Source: Pleurotus ostreatus/Saccharomyces cerevisiae fusant
Lineage: Eukaryota > Opisthokonta
Reading direction: 5' to 3'
Assembly (NCBI GenBank): GCA_024196135.1
Contig: JAMQCK010000008.1
Location: 1-64,000, forward strand
Length of the DNA stretch: 64,000 bases
Shown here: piece by piece, positions 11,641-23,990 of the stretch
Numbering within the stretch: the stretch's first letter is position 1
Layout of the letters: each line of letters begins with the position of its first letter
Notes under the pieces: generated by a model
What the model was told of the DNA's origin: nothing
What the model saw: the letters and a program-made list of their open reading frames with translations, nothing else
Database searches by the model: none
Position numbers and translations under genes: made by a program

Positions 11641-12554
11641 CCTTGGCGATGCTTGCATCCCTCCCCATGCCCTACCGCGGCCCGCTCGACCCACAGGCAC
11701 CCTGCACATGGCGACGAAGTGTCAGAGGGCGACAATGAAGATCGACAGGCAGGGCGCGAAGATGAGCCGCGGACGAAGCAGCGGACGCCCACAAGAGGCA
11801 AAGAGACGACGGTTCTTGGCATGCAGGCGATGTTTCTGGACGCAGGTATGAGGACTCTAGGCATTCATACGACGGTCCGAGGCGTTCAGACGCGCAGGAC
11901 ACACATGGTGAACGGAACACCGCCATTCAGTGGGGCGTATACCTCGGAAAAAGAGACGAGAGGTATGGGTCGGAACCGCGGGTCCATGAAGCCTCGTTGA
12001 TTGCGGGCGTTAATTGTGTTGGTGAGGTGCCTTGGGGAAGAGGTTGGGAGAGCACATGTAGGAGACTCGTGATAAAGCTTGAAGAGGGAGCACAAGTGGC
12101 TCAAGCAGGGTGACTTCGCAGGTGGTTGATATGCAAGGATACCGAGTCGCCGAGTGAAAATTGAGAGATGCCTTAGAGGGGGGTTGGAGGTCATGTCAAT
12201 GAGGCGTGAGCATTGCTGCTGTCCTAGTTCGACAAGGAGAGCAACTTGGCCGCCACATTCGACCTGAGCTCGAAATTCGGGTACTTGTTATAAGTTGCGC
12301 TTCACTATGGAACCCAGAAGAACCCAAAGGATCGTTAATTTGCAGGCCCTATCTGTGTTGTGCGCCGCAATGCATTGCTCATCGTGGTCGAGACGGTTGA
12401 GTTCAAGCAGTATCGGGGTTTGCCGACTCCACCGGGAGCGGGTCATTGTTGCTCGCGTGGCAGCCACGCGCGTGCGAGTATTCGATCGCGGTTCCAAGAG
12501 GTGGCGCCTGCTTACTTTCATACATCCACCACGCCTTCGAGCTCGTCGTTCGCC
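11641..12554. other. Divergent intergenic region, no gene seen
   Basis: This 0.9-kb region separates the divergent LPMO and zinc-finger genes. Open frames on both strands are short and lack domains. It probably contains both promoters. Confidence 0.5.
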
Positions 12555-13968
12555 ATGTCCGCCGCCGTCGAGCGCCCAACACCTTTTCAACACGATTATC
12601 CTCCTCAGCGAGCTCCTCCCGAAGTCATAGACGTCGACCTCCTTGACGACAATGACATACACGCCGCCCGCCGGAACGCGACTCGCAGCGAGGTTATTAC
12701 CATCGACGACGACGACGATGTGGTCGTCGTCCCGGACGATGATGAGATCGAGTTTGTGGGCATGAGCCGCGCGCACTCGCCAGCTGGTGAGCCCCATCAT
12801 TCATCGCCCTCCCTCTTTCCCACGCTGACGCCTGCATGTCTCTCCTCCTGAAGCGCGCCCCACCCGACGGCTGCGATCCCCGCCGCTCAGGAGGGAACCA
12901 TCGGAGGTCCCCCCAGTGCCTCCCTTTCCGAGAGCATACAATCCTTGGCGACCATTACCCCCGCGCAGATCTCAATACGGCGCCTCCGCGCCCACAGAAC
13001 CGCGCGATGCTGGCGTCGTACGGCCCCACGATGGTCCCCTCCCCTTCGAGATGATCGCCGAGCCGGGTCCGTCATGGAGGCGACTGCCCCCTCCACGTTT
13101 ACCACCTCCACAACCCGCTCCTCCCGCGCACGCGACCCCAGACCATCCCCGCATGGGCTTCGGCGGCGCCCTCTTGTCCGAGAACCGTCGCCGCAATACA
13201 CGCAGCGGTGGCGGCATCCTCCAGCTTATCCACACACTCGCCCCCGGTCTCGGGATAGCCGAAGAAGAGGACAGCGCCGCGGACCGATTCCTCGCCTTCT
13301 CCATCGCGTTCGAAGGCGCCAGCGCAGCCCCATACCGCCTCTTCTCCAGCAGTCGCCCCGATGAGCCCATGTATAAGCCCGAGTACACACACCCGGAATC
13401 ACCAGAGCCGGGCTTCACCAACGACTTCGGTTTTGGCGAGAGCGACGCAGACCCCACCGGCACCTCTTCCAGCAGCTCTCCTGCGCAGACGGAGAACGTC
13501 CTCCAGTGTACCCACTGCATGCGCCCGCTCCTCCTCGGCGACAACCTCAGCGCGCGGGGTCCCGAGGAGGAGCGCCTGCACAAGCTCTGGGGCCTGCGGT
13601 GCGGGCACATGATCGACGGGTATTGCTTCGAGGCTGTCAGCCGCCCCGCGCCGGAGGACGAGGTGCCGGCGAAGGGGAAAGGCAAGGGGCGCGCGAGGAC
13701 ACGGAACAATGGCCTTTATATGCCCATCGTCGAGGAAGATGCGCTTGTTACCATCGCCGCAGGCTCGACCCCATCATCCATGCGCGGGCGCGTAGTCGCC
13801 CGCGCATGCCCTCGTAAGCGGAAGCGGAAGGGTGGACCTCCTGTAGTCGAGGCGGAGTACGAGTGGGCGTGTCCGGTGGAGAACTGCGAGTACGTTCACA
13901 AGAGCTTGAAGATAGATGGGCAGTGGATACAGCACAAGGATGCGGGGGCTGTGGCGATCTTCGTTTAG
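12555..13968 (+). CDS. Predicted SUMO-targeted ubiquitin ligase-like zinc-finger protein
   Basis: The start is the ATG in CGCCATGTCC at 12555. One intron (donor GTGAGCCCC at about 12787, acceptor at about 12855) joins two exons to give roughly 450 residues. The N-terminal 70 residues hold a run of hydrophobic-acidic motifs (VIDVDLLDD, VITIDDDDDVVVV, EIEFVG) that look like SUMO-interacting motifs. The centre is Pro/Arg/Ser-rich and disordered. The C-terminal 150 residues carry a RING-like cysteine/histidine array: CTHC, a CGH...C group, a basic KGKGKGRAR insert, and CPVENCEY. RNF4/Slx5-Slx8-type ligases combine tandem SIMs with a C-terminal RING and act on sumoylated nuclear proteins in DNA repair. 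The role is inferred from this domain order. The long insert between the zinc-ligand pairs makes the RING assignment tentative. Confidence 0.6.
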
Positions 13969-14447
13969 GCGTTGATGGCGTACCGGCATCTTTTCCAACA
14001 TTGAGCATCGGTTTGCTTTTCTTGCGCATCTTCTCATCCACAACAGTCCTGTATAACAGCAGCATGGGCTTAATATCATCCTTCGCATCTTGTACCACCT
14101 TCAGGAATGACTCAGATGCAACTGTTGTATAATTTCAGAGAAGGGTGCGTCGCAGCTTCTCAGCTCCTTTTGCTGACTGCAATAGGTAAGCTATCGCGAG
14201 CAATCCACCAGCAATTGCCTCAGTCATCTTCGGGGTCACTTTCATCTCCTTTTAGGTCCTTCACTGCAAGTCTACCACGTTCTCTTCAAGTCCTCACAAT
14301 GCTCCAGGTAATAAATATCCGCCCGTTGTGTATACGCGCAATTACAGATAGGTAGTCTGATAGTAAAGGATAGTACATCGAAACGAGCGTCGTCTATGGT
14401 CGAGCTCTGGGCAATCCTAGTCATTGGGAAAGGCTGGTGCTAGAAGA
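13969..14447. other. Convergent 3' intergenic region, no gene seen
   Basis: The zinc-finger gene and the Kex2 gene end towards each other across 0.48 kb. The sequence is AT-richer than its surroundings and presumably holds both 3' UTRs and polyadenylation sites. No domain-bearing frame was found. Confidence 0.5.
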
Positions 14448-17177
14448 CTATGGTCTCGCCGCATCAACCCAGCTGCCGCTTGGGCTCCCAGACGCCGACC
14501 GCGACGTCCCCGCGCGCGACGCCTCAAGCCCTTCAGGCTCGTCCCTATACCTTGTTGGCGGCTCATGCTCGTCCTCATCCAAAAAGCCCGAATGCAACCC
14601 CTCCTCCCCATGCTGATCGCCCCTCAAGCGCGTCTGCTCATCCGCATCCTCGTCCTCATCATCCGACACCTCCCCAAACGCATCATACAGCTCCTTCGTG
14701 CGCGACGCACCTCCACTTCCACCCGACCCGTCCAGCGCGCTCATCTGCACGCCGCCCGCGGTGTCCTCCCCAGGCAGCGCCGCGTACCGCTCGCGCGTGC
14801 GCACGACGCGGCGGCGCCAGAGGAAGACGCCCGCGCCGACGCCGAAGAGCACGACCGCGCCCATCGCGCCGAAGAACCACTTCTGCGTCGAGACGAGGTT
14901 CGCCATGTCGGAGAACCAGCCCTCGTCGGCGGTGGGGGTCGTGCTGGGGGAGGCGGAGGCGGTGTCGGTGGGCGCGGAGGCGATGTCGTCTTGGACGCTG
15001 GAGGTGAAGGCGGGGGCGGTGTTCTCGCCCTCGACGGTGTGGTGGTCGTCATCGAGGCCGTTGGTGGGCTTTGTGAGCTGCTTGGTGGCGGAGGGAGTGA
15101 TGGTGAGGGAAGGGGGCTCGACGTGCTGCGGCGGGAAGACGACGTTGTCGACTGGCGCGTCGTACAGCACAGCTTGCGACTCGTCGATAGTTGTGCCCCA
15201 GAGGACCATGTTCCATCCCAGGAAGGTACCGTTCCGCTCATCGGGAACGCCCTGATCGGACACCTTGATAGTCCATGTGCCAACACCATCCTCGCCCCAG
15301 TGCTTGACGCTCATGAACATCCAGCCTGGGAAGCCCTCCGTATCATCATCGTTCTTCCTAGCAGCGGCGAGGACGCTCTTCACCCCGCGTGGGCTAACCA
15401 GCTCGACCTCGACATCACCACGACGCGCATGATTGATCCAGACCTTTATGTTGACGTGCTCGAGCGTCTCCAGATTGGATTCCGCCATCATCTCCTGCGT
15501 GACCTCGAGCGTGCTCGTAACGCCCCCGGGGACGATGAACTCGCCTCCCGAGTACTCGCCCGTCTCCGTCATTGTGCCATTCCCAAGCACGACGGGATCC
15601 GTGACAAGGCGCGACTGGGGCTTGACAAGCTGCCAGCCCTGCGCGGCCTTCACGAAGGCTTCCGCGTCGAGTGCGCCGAAGCCGTACTTGTAGCTGTACG
15701 GCTTGCCCGAGTGGGTGTTCTCCCAGTCCGGATCGTCCGGGTTGACCTGGCGGGTGGTCTGTACGCAGAGGTACTGGATGTCACGCCATGTCAGGTCGGG
15801 GCGAGCTTCGAGGGCGAGAGCGAAGACGCCGGCGGCATTGGGGGCAGCAGCAGAGGTTCCACCATGCGAGGAAGAGCACTTGTCCTCCCCGCGGTCGGTC
15901 GTCACCTGCACATGGCAATTAGCGATAGCTCGCACTGCCGACACGTTTACTCACGATCTGCTTCCCGCTGCCGGAACTGTATGCAACGACGAGGTTGGCA
16001 GCACAAGGCTCAGAGTAGTACGGGTGAAGACCCTTGTGGTCGATCGCCGATACAGTGACTGAATAGATGCTATTCGTGTAGCCGTCGAAGTTGCACTGAT
16101 CGCCCGAGCCTGCGCCATTGCCGCTGGCAAACACGAAGATCGAGCCAAGCCCATCGCGCCCGTAGTTGATGCCATTGTGGACCGCCTTCTTAATGAGATG
16201 GCCCGGACCTTCCATGGATCGGCCGTTGTCTGGCGGGCCCCAGCTGCAGCTGTAGATCGAGACGTTCTGGTAGCCGTAGTTAAGCGCAGCGGCTTCGTCG
16301 ACGTCGGAGATGGGTCCGGAGAGAATGCGCACGCCGGCGACTTTGGACTCGTACGCGATGCCAAGGCCGCAGGCGCTGTTCTTGCCCGCGGCAACCTGAC
16401 CGGCGCAGCGTGTACCGTGGTGATCGTCAGAGAGTTTAGGGGTGGGGAGGTCTTCGTGGTCGTTGAAGTCGTACGAGTCGTCTGCGTCCTGTCAAGGGTG
16501 TTAGTGATATACCTCAGATGCATACGTTTTGCACGCACGAAGTTCTCCTTCAAGTCGAGACTAGTATAGTCCAGTCCATCGTCAACGAAGGAGGTTATGA
16601 TGCCCTTTCCCGTGTACCCCATGTCCCATACTGGCACGACGTTCATCATGTGCTCCGGGAACTCGTCATTGACGAGGTGCCATTGCTGCGTAAAGAGCGG
16701 GTCCTCGATACCGAGGCGGTCTGCTGTCGTGCGCGAGGCGGATATGGGGGCGGGTTGTGGGGGAGCTGGGGCGCGCTTGTGTCGCTGGCGCAGCGTCTGC
16801 CGCTCAAGGTACTTGATCGATGATAGCACATCGCGGGCGTGTCGCTCCTCTGAGCGGTGCCATAGGGAAGTGTCCGCCGCACGCTCCTTGAGTTCCGCAT
16901 AGCGTGCCATCACTGGGTCCTCCGGAGCAGCGTCGCGCGCGGAGAGCTCGGACAGCGACTTCTCTACGGATACCAGCCAGTGGTTCGGGAGCTCGCCGGC
17001 CTTCTCCAGGACGCTGACACCGAGTGCGCGAGCGACGTCGGCGAGGGGGACGCCCGCGGCGTCGGAGTGCTCTAGGACATAGTAGTGATGTGTGTCGTGA
17101 TTCCGCTTCGTGCGCGCCGCCGAGGAGAATTCAAGGAGTGTCAATAGGAGGAGCAGCAGCGGTCGCGGCAGCTGCAT
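14448..17177 (-). CDS. KEX2: Kexin, Golgi proprotein convertase (S8 subtilase)
   Basis: Three exons (introns at about 16495-16540, and 15905-15953 with donor GTGAGTAAA) encode about 876 residues. The order is a Leu-rich signal peptide (1-20), a propeptide ending in the autocleavage site RHKR near residue 135, and a catalytic domain with Asp in FVDDGLDY (about 199), His in HHGTRCAG (about 237), oxyanion Asn in ASGNG (about 337) and Ser in SHGGTSAAAP (about 409). A P domain with WTIKVSD and LGWNMVLWG follows, then a Ser/Thr-rich stalk, one transmembrane helix (WFFGAMGAVVLFGVGAGVFL) and an acidic cytosolic tail. Kexin cuts after Lys-Arg or Arg-Arg in the late Golgi and matures secreted enzymes and pheromone precursors. 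All key residues are present and the length is normal for the family, so the gene appears intact. Confidence 0.97.
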
Positions 17178-17416
17178 TTTGGAGGAGGGATGCCGCGTTG
17201 GCGGAAGGAAGAAACGTAGACTTGGCAGAAGAAGCCTGCGACAACGGCGGCTGCGGCAGCGCCACGTGCGCTAGATCCCCTCACATCTCATCTGCTTTCA
17301 ACTTCAGAAAATACTGCAGGACATGTTAGAAGTCATGGCGGAGGTTATAGATTACTAGATAATGTATATCGTTAGATGCGGTGAGATAGAATATTGTCCA
17401 TGTAATTAGCCGGCGC

Positions 17417-20400
17417 CTAAGAGCACCTCAACTTGTAGTCAACGAGGCAATACGTCTCGTTCTCCTTGCTCAGAAGCACAACGTCCGCGAGCGGCGTCTC
17501 GGCCGTCTGCACCTTCGAGAGGTCGTCGCCAGTCAGCGGCCTCAGCCACTCCTTAAAGACACGCTCCGGTTGTGACGAAGCTTTGACCTCAGTGTGCAGG
17601 GGAGGACGCTATGCAAACAGTCAGCTCGACAACGACGAAGAGTAGAGTAGGACGTACCAATACACTCATGGCCGCCACTCGCTCAGTATCCCCGGTCGTG
17701 TCGGTGAGCTCGAGCAGAACTCGAGCGTCGTTCACTCGCACGAATTCATGATCCGTGTCGTTGCAATCCAAGCATGCTCGGCGTATGCGAGGTATCCTTC
17801 TCACTGGTCAGCACGCCACCCATGAAGAAACGCAACACGCCCTACTCACTCCTTCTGACACTGCGCACACGTCCGCACGATACAGTCTTCCCAAGACTTG
17901 CTGTCAACCGCGAGTGTCGCGCGAGCAACGACGGTATAGAACTTGGCTTTCGGTTTGTCGCGCAGCTCGGCAAAAGTTAGGCCCACAGCACCGGCTGCTT
18001 TGGCAGGAGGTTTCGACGACGATGTAGAGGAATTCCGTGGTCCGAAGAACGTTCCGGCCGGACGTTTCCCGTCCTTGGTCGGCGTCTCTTCCTTTGCGGG
18101 AAAATCCGCGCCGTCCGGCTGTCGAGCGTGGTCATTCTCCCATTGCTTCTTGCGCCTGATATGAATAGAAGACTCAGCAAATGACCACACGCATTAGAAC
18201 CGCAGAACTTACTCCAACAGGCGGTCTGCCAATGCAGGATTGACACGAAAGATACGCTTCCTCTCATTCCCCCCAAGCTTCCCAATCGTCTCGCCCTTCA
18301 CCGCGCTATGCACGATGCGCAAATTGGTGATCCGGCAGAAGTTGCCCCTCGAAAGCCCCTGCGCGACCTTCGTCTGCACCTGCTCGGTGCATATCTTGAG
18401 CACAAGGCCGTCGAGCCCCGCCGCCCAGGCAGAGTCATAACGCAGATCCTGGAGATCTGGATGCGCGGAATAATCGGTGACATAGAGGTCGGCGCCTTCA
18501 ACGTGAAGAACCTGCGCGGCGGTTAAGAAAGGGCAGTGCGGCGCAGCGAGTCCACGTACCTCTACCACCGTGTCAAAAAAATCATTGAGCGCGACTTCGC
18601 CTATGGCGCGAGACTCGGACTCTGGTGGCGGAGCGGCATTCTTGCCGGTCTCCCATTTTCGCTTCCTCCTACAGATGCATTAGGCACAATGAAGTAGTTC
18701 GTGTGAACGCAGACGTACTCCAACAGCTCCTTCAGCATGGGATCGCTCTCCGCGTCCGCCTCGTTCAGCTTCCTGAACTTGACCTCCTGCTGGCGGCCCT
18801 CATAGTAACCCAGACTGTCTTCTTTGAGTCGACAATTTGAGATCGTGTAATAGTCTCCTGGGTACAGCTTTTCCGCTGCTGCCGTCGAAGCATCCCACAT
18901 CTCGATCTTGAAGCAAAGTCTATCGAAGCGTTCTGGGACCCAAGCGCCCGTCGGCGTCAGCAAGTGTTCGTTGCGCGAGTAGTCGGTCACATATACGTCA
19001 GGCGGGTGATTGTCTGCGAAGACGGCGACGATCTGGACGAACGTAAGCACACGGAAGAGGCGATCGGGAAGAGCATTCACCTCGACGGTACAGTCGAAGT
19101 AACCCTGACTATTACATCGCTCGAAGGAAAGATCTGCGATGCGAAGGAGCGGCCTTCCTGTGTGGTATTGTCTCTGAATGGGATTGCTGACTGGCATCTC
19201 GATCTGGACAATGCGGCCCGACGCCAGACCGGCTTGATCTTCCTGGTTCTTCTTCTGCTTCATCTCCTGCCACCACTGGTGCAGATACGCGCAATACTGG
19301 GCTTCCTGTTCGTCCGCATGCCAGAATGGCGAGAACGACACAAATTCGCCCTTTAAGATGGCGCTCTGCGCTACCTGGTCGCCTATAGTGCCGTGGGTCA
19401 TAGACCGCGTATCAGGATCGTAGATTGCCCATTGCAAGCGGTTGCCGTAGCCGATATTCTGTCGGTCGGTCCTCTGGACTGCCGTCAGCCACGTATCGCT
19501 TCATATGAGAGGTGCCTACCTTGATGTTACGGAGTATGATGACCTGATCCTGCTTGGGCTGTGGCGCCCACTCTCGATGTTGCTTCGAATAGCCCATGAT
19601 ACAGACTGAGGACGGGTGCTTGGATTCCTTATCGAAGACGCTGGGGTCAAATACTTTGATATAAGAATGCCAGTCTATATCGGTTCAGTAAAGGTCTGAA
19701 CGCCTGGTCCGACGACTCACCTCCCGTGAATGTCTGCTTCACATCCTTCGCGAACTCGACGATCCCGATGACGGACCAAAGCTCGCTTGAAGGCTTGCTT
19801 CCGACTGTGTTGAGCGCTATGTATCTTTCCTATAGGTCGGTCAGTATCAGATGATGCAGGCGAGGGAAGCGGAGGCATACTCCTCGTCCAGTAGTCAGCA
19901 CAGTCGATCCCTCCTCCTCACCCGGTGCGGTGAGTTGGATGATCTGACCGCCAGGTGGGGGCCAGGTAGTAGGTGTCGCAAGTGCAGCCGGAGTTGGTGT
20001 AGCTGGAGCAGCAGAGACAGGCTGCACCGGTAGTATGGTCGGCGTGGCCGCTGTTACCGGCTTCCGTGACGGTTCCGCGGTCGCTGGAGCAGATTCTTGG
20101 TTTCCTGACTCTGCCGCGGCTGCTTTCCTTTCGCGCTCCTTTTTCTTCCTCTTCTGGCCTTTGCTGAGTTTAACACCATCTTGCGGCTGCTCGGCCGGTG
20201 GCGCTGGCTTCGGCTGCGCCTGCTTGGACTTGGCTTTCGACCTGGCGGTCCTCTGCTTATTGTCTCGTTGAGGGGCTTGCGCAGGTTGCTCATTAGCGAC
20301 AGGCTCGGGAGCAGGTTCAGCACGCGAAATGGAGGGTGCATTGCTGGGGCTTGAACCGCATACAGTGGTTGGCGGTGTCGGTATAGATCCGCTGGCATTC

Positions 20401-21138
20401 GACCGCGTCGGAGTGCGCGCCGACGTGGACTCTGCGTGGCTAGGTGCAGATGGGGCTGATGTTGTCCGGTCGTCCGCGACCTCATCGACGTCCATATCAT
20501 CGGGCTCGGGGGATTGTGAGGAGGCAAACTTGTTGAACCAGTCCGCTATTGAGGCCAATGAGTACCAGAGACCGCACATATAGCCAGGAGACGCACCGGT
20601 ATTAACGACCTTCCCACAAAGCCGCTGATCAGCACAGTTCTTATACTGGTAGATCACGTTGGTGTGGTACTGCAGCACCGGTTTGTTGTCGGATTGGAAT
20701 CTGGCTCGACGAGCATCCTGGAGGTACAGGTATATCTCATCTTGCGGATGGAACGTTATGTCCCGCTCGCGTAGGGATGCCAAGCAGGCAGCGCCGAAGT
20801 AAACATATATGACAAAATGTCGCGTCTGTCCAGCGACGATCTCGGTGCTGATCGTCTTGAGCTCAATCTTTCGTCCAGCCTCTCTCTCGCGCACTCTGGC
20901 GACGCACAGAGCATAGTACTTCTTGCAGTCACCTAATGTGTAGACATCAGCTCTCGATGATAGCCGGACATGACTGTCACGCACTTGGCTCGTCCCAAAA
21001 CTTGTTAACCGACGCCTGATTGGCTGCATTCTTGAAGAAGGCTGGCCAATTTACAGTCGAGACATCCAATTTCTGTAGTTTGGCACTGCGGGAGCCGTCC
21101 GGGCAGTCATTTTGCCGCTTGCGACCTGTGGTCGACAT
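17417..21138 (-). CDS. POT1: POT1-like telomere single-strand-binding protein
   Basis: This multi-exon gene starts at ATG 21138 and ends at TAG 17417-17419. An N-terminal region of about 190 residues is followed by a long Ala/Pro/Ser/Lys-rich linker. Next comes an OB fold with the POT1 signature: LWSVIGIVEFAKDVKQTF, then DWHSYIKVFDPS, DQVIILRNIKV and GYGNRLQWAIYDP. Two more OB-like modules follow, each with a repeated segment (VYVTDYSRNEHLL and LYVTDYSAHPDL), then a C-terminal module with CAQC and CLDC pairs, similar in arrangement to the zinc-coordinating cysteine pairs of human POT1. POT1 caps chromosome 3' overhangs and regulates telomerase. The family call rests on the OB1 signature. The long N-terminal extension is not part of standard POT1 and could be a fused or lineage-specific domain. 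Confidence 0.78.
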
Positions 21139-21310
21139 GACGGGACGAGACAGGAGACGCGTCCTGTCACAGCGTGACACGTTTGGCAAAGCCAATCACC
21201 TGACCGTTGCGCGCTTGTTTTCGAACCACCACCATGACATGAACGAGTCTCGCGCTTGAGCCCTTTTTGGACAACTTTCTCGCCTGAAAGACCTTCTGAC
21301 GAACACAGGA
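21139..21310. promoter_or_regulatory. Short bidirectional promoter POT1 / APC15
   Basis: Only 172 bases separate the two divergent start codons, so both promoters must share this space. No TATA box is evident, which is usual for housekeeping genes. Confidence 0.5.
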
Positions 21311-21880
21311 TGGCTGCTGCATCTCCCACTTTGCTTCCCCGGGAATCTCGGTTTCCCTTAGTGTTGCCACACCTCAATCAGCCCTACATAAAGCCCTTGC
21401 CGCGTAAAGTCCAGGTCTATGGGCGGCTCAATGCATACCGAAATCTTGAGCAAGAGATAGCAGACCTCGAGGACGAAGAAGCTTCACTGGATACTGCGGT
21501 CAGTCGCCCCACCTCTAGCTGATTGACTGTCTTCATTCTGACTATGTATAGATGCGCAACATACGCGACAGAGGCTTCAACTTCCTTGTCCCTATCGGCC
21601 GAAATCTAACCCAGCAAGAAGAGAAGAACGATGTACGGGTCCGCCTTGCCGTCACTTACTCTAGACGCTGACACCCTTGCAGGAAGATGACGGCGAAGAC
21701 GATGATGTGGACGATTCTGGATCTGAGGAAGGTGCATCACAACCAAGTACACAACAGACGGACGCATCTGAGGAAGATGAGGACGAGGAGGAAGAGGAAG
21801 AGGAGGAAGACCTTGACGCCAGTATGGAAGACCGTGACGAGGACGATGAGGAAGATGAAGACGAGGAGGAAGAGGATTAG
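21311..21880 (+). CDS. APC15: Anaphase-promoting complex subunit 15 (Apc15/Mnd2 family)
   Basis: Three exons (introns at about 21502-21551, and 21631-21683 with branch GCTGAC) encode about 150 residues. The N-terminal half contains LLPRESRFPLVLPHLNQP and a short helix (LEQEIADLEDEEASL). The central motif NFLVPIG matches the NNLVPIG core of Apc15, and the last 70 residues are almost entirely Asp/Glu with Ser. This order (short N-terminal motif, helix, LVPIG, acidic tail) is the known layout of ANAPC15. The protein promotes APC/C-dependent turnover of the mitotic checkpoint complex and Cdc20. It is divergent from POT1 with a shared promoter. The small size and acidic tail make homology searches weak, but the core motif is specific. 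Confidence 0.8.
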
Positions 21881-22038
21881 TGAACTTGGGTGGCAGCTAC
21901 TGCGCGCGCAATTCATTCCAGCTTCCCGCGTGTAGACATTCGAAGCAGAAGAGATCATCAAAATACAATCATCATCGGTACCCCTCGTGAATACATGAGT
22001 ATCGTGTACAACATCAACCCCACTCTGCCAGTCTACCC

Positions 22039-23990
22039 TCACGCCACATACTCCGCTTTCTCCCCCGTCGGCGTCGCCGGCTTCTCCTGTGGCGCGCTCT
22101 CGTCCGCTAATCGCACGACCTCAAACTTCTCCACGCCAATCTTGCGGATGACCGTCCAGGCGAAGGGCAGTGAGAACACGATGAGCCCGATGTTCAGGCC
22201 AATGGACAGCCAGTCGGTGGTGTCGCTCGACTTGATGCCGTATGCGACGGCCTGGCCCGCGCACTCGACGCCGCGAAGCGTGCCGGTCATGTATGAAAGG
22301 GTAATGAAGTCGTCGGACACTGAGGGTTGAGCTCGTTAGCCCACGTCGACGCGCTGTGGAGGAACAAGAACTCACTCTGACTGAGAATCCAATACAGCGT
22401 CGTCTGCGTCGCCATCGTCGCCATATCAAACAAGAAGAACAGCGCGAACGTCTTCCCAAACCACGAGCTATCCGTCCAGTCGATGGTCGGCTGGTGGTCA
22501 ATAAGTTGCTTCGTCACAATCGCCGTCCACAACCAAAGCAGCAGGTTGAACGCCATGAGCCCGATGAAAGCCCATCGCGCGCGCTGCTTGATGGAGAGCC
22601 GCTGCTGGTCGAGGAACCAGCCGATGCCGAAGCCGCCCATGATGTCGGCGAAGTTGATGACGAAGGCGCAGAGCGCGCGCGAGCGGACGTTGTAGAACTG
22701 CGTTTGGAGCGTGCCGATGTACGAGCCGTAGAACCAGGAGGTGAAGAAGAGCGGGCAGAGGAGGAGGATCTGGAGCGGGTGAGGTCAGATGTACGTCAAT
22801 TGAAGGAAGGCGATGGGGATGCGCACATTAGGCGAGGAGACGACCTGGAACCACTCCTTGAACGTCTGCATCCAGCCGGTCTTGCGGAAGTGGATGGGCT
22901 TCCCGTCGCGACGCTGCACCTTGTCGGGGCTCGAGATGAGGAGCGAGATGAAGGGGCCGGCACACATAATGCCAATCAAGACAAGATATGTGACGAGGGA
23001 GACGGATCCCGCGGAGTCCTCCTTGATATTCAGGCCAAAGATAATCGCGCCTCCGACAACGGGAGCCGCTACAAGATGGTCGTGTGAGCTTGATTTCAGG
23101 CTATTGAGGAATTAAGTCACGAACCTGAGCGCATGAACACCCAGAGACCTAGCATTTTGCCTCGGGATGCGGTTTCGGGATATGCTATGTTGGGGTCAGA
23201 GAAGGCTTCGGGGAGAGATAAGACGGAGACGCACATGTGATGATGGGCCCTTCGACGGCATACATGAGGCCGTCCGTCATTCCCGAAAGTATAGATCCTG
23301 GATAAACTTCGTCAGTCGAGACCGCGCATACACATCAGATTAGCACTCACCCAGCATCATGAACCACTGGGTCCCATTTTTGGAGTTGAGATACAAACTC
23401 CCAGCATAACTGTGACGAAATAAGAAATAGGTAGTGGGTGAAGCGGCTGAGAAACAAACATGATGTCGCCTGTGCTAGAGATCTGCAGAAGAGTCAGCTT
23501 GCACATAGAAGGTGGCACAAATCTGTCCAACGCACCAGAAGCGATAGACGGACACCAATCTTGCTGACGATGACACCACCAATGATGCACATGAAGGCCA
23601 TGAAGACTAACCTGGGTCAGCTGGGCCGAGCAAAGATAACGTCGAAGGACGCACCATAGCCTGCGGCGGCTGTCGCATTGGCGTACCATGGGGTAGCCAG
23701 TCCTCCCGCACCGAGGTTGCTGAGCGCATTGTACATGCCCGGTGCGCAGAAGAAAACCTGGTAGCATGTTCACTTGGGTTCATGTGAAGCAACGCAGGGA
23801 AGTACGAACCATCCCTACGACATGGTCAGCCTCATCCTGCTGCCACAGAAAATCACCACTCACCAACTACGATCACCTGGAAGATCGTACTGCGGAACCA
23901 GTGGACCTTGTAGTACTGGCCATCTTGGGAGCCCTCAGACTCGGCAGTCGCATCCTTGGGGAGGGCGGGGACAGAGGTCGCGTCCGCCAT
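22039..23990 (-). CDS. UNC93-like (DUF895) major facilitator membrane protein
   Basis: About nine short exons start at ATG 23990. The reading includes FFCAPGMYNALSNLGAGG after the first helix, IGGVIVSKIGVRLSLL, SYAGSLYLNSKNGTQWFMMLG, YPETASRGKMLGLWVFMRS, then several hydrophobic helices (SAGSVSLVTYLVLIGIMC, LMAFNLLLWLWTAI, IGLIVFSLPFAWTVI) and a short charged C-terminus. The early CPGMYNALSNLG-type motif and the overall 11-12 helix pattern are typical of fungal UNC93/DUF895 proteins, a branch of the MFS superfamily with unknown substrate. All introns are 45-65 nt with good splice sites and no stops interrupt the exon chain, so the gene looks functional. Its substrate cannot be inferred. Confidence 0.88.

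Noticed and set aside
12972..13709. 245-codon minus-strand frame
   Set aside because: Antisense shadow of the zinc-finger gene exon on the plus strand, which has motifs and normal codon use.
14424..16058. 544-codon plus-strand frame
   Set aside because: Antisense of the Kex2 coding exons; no domain.
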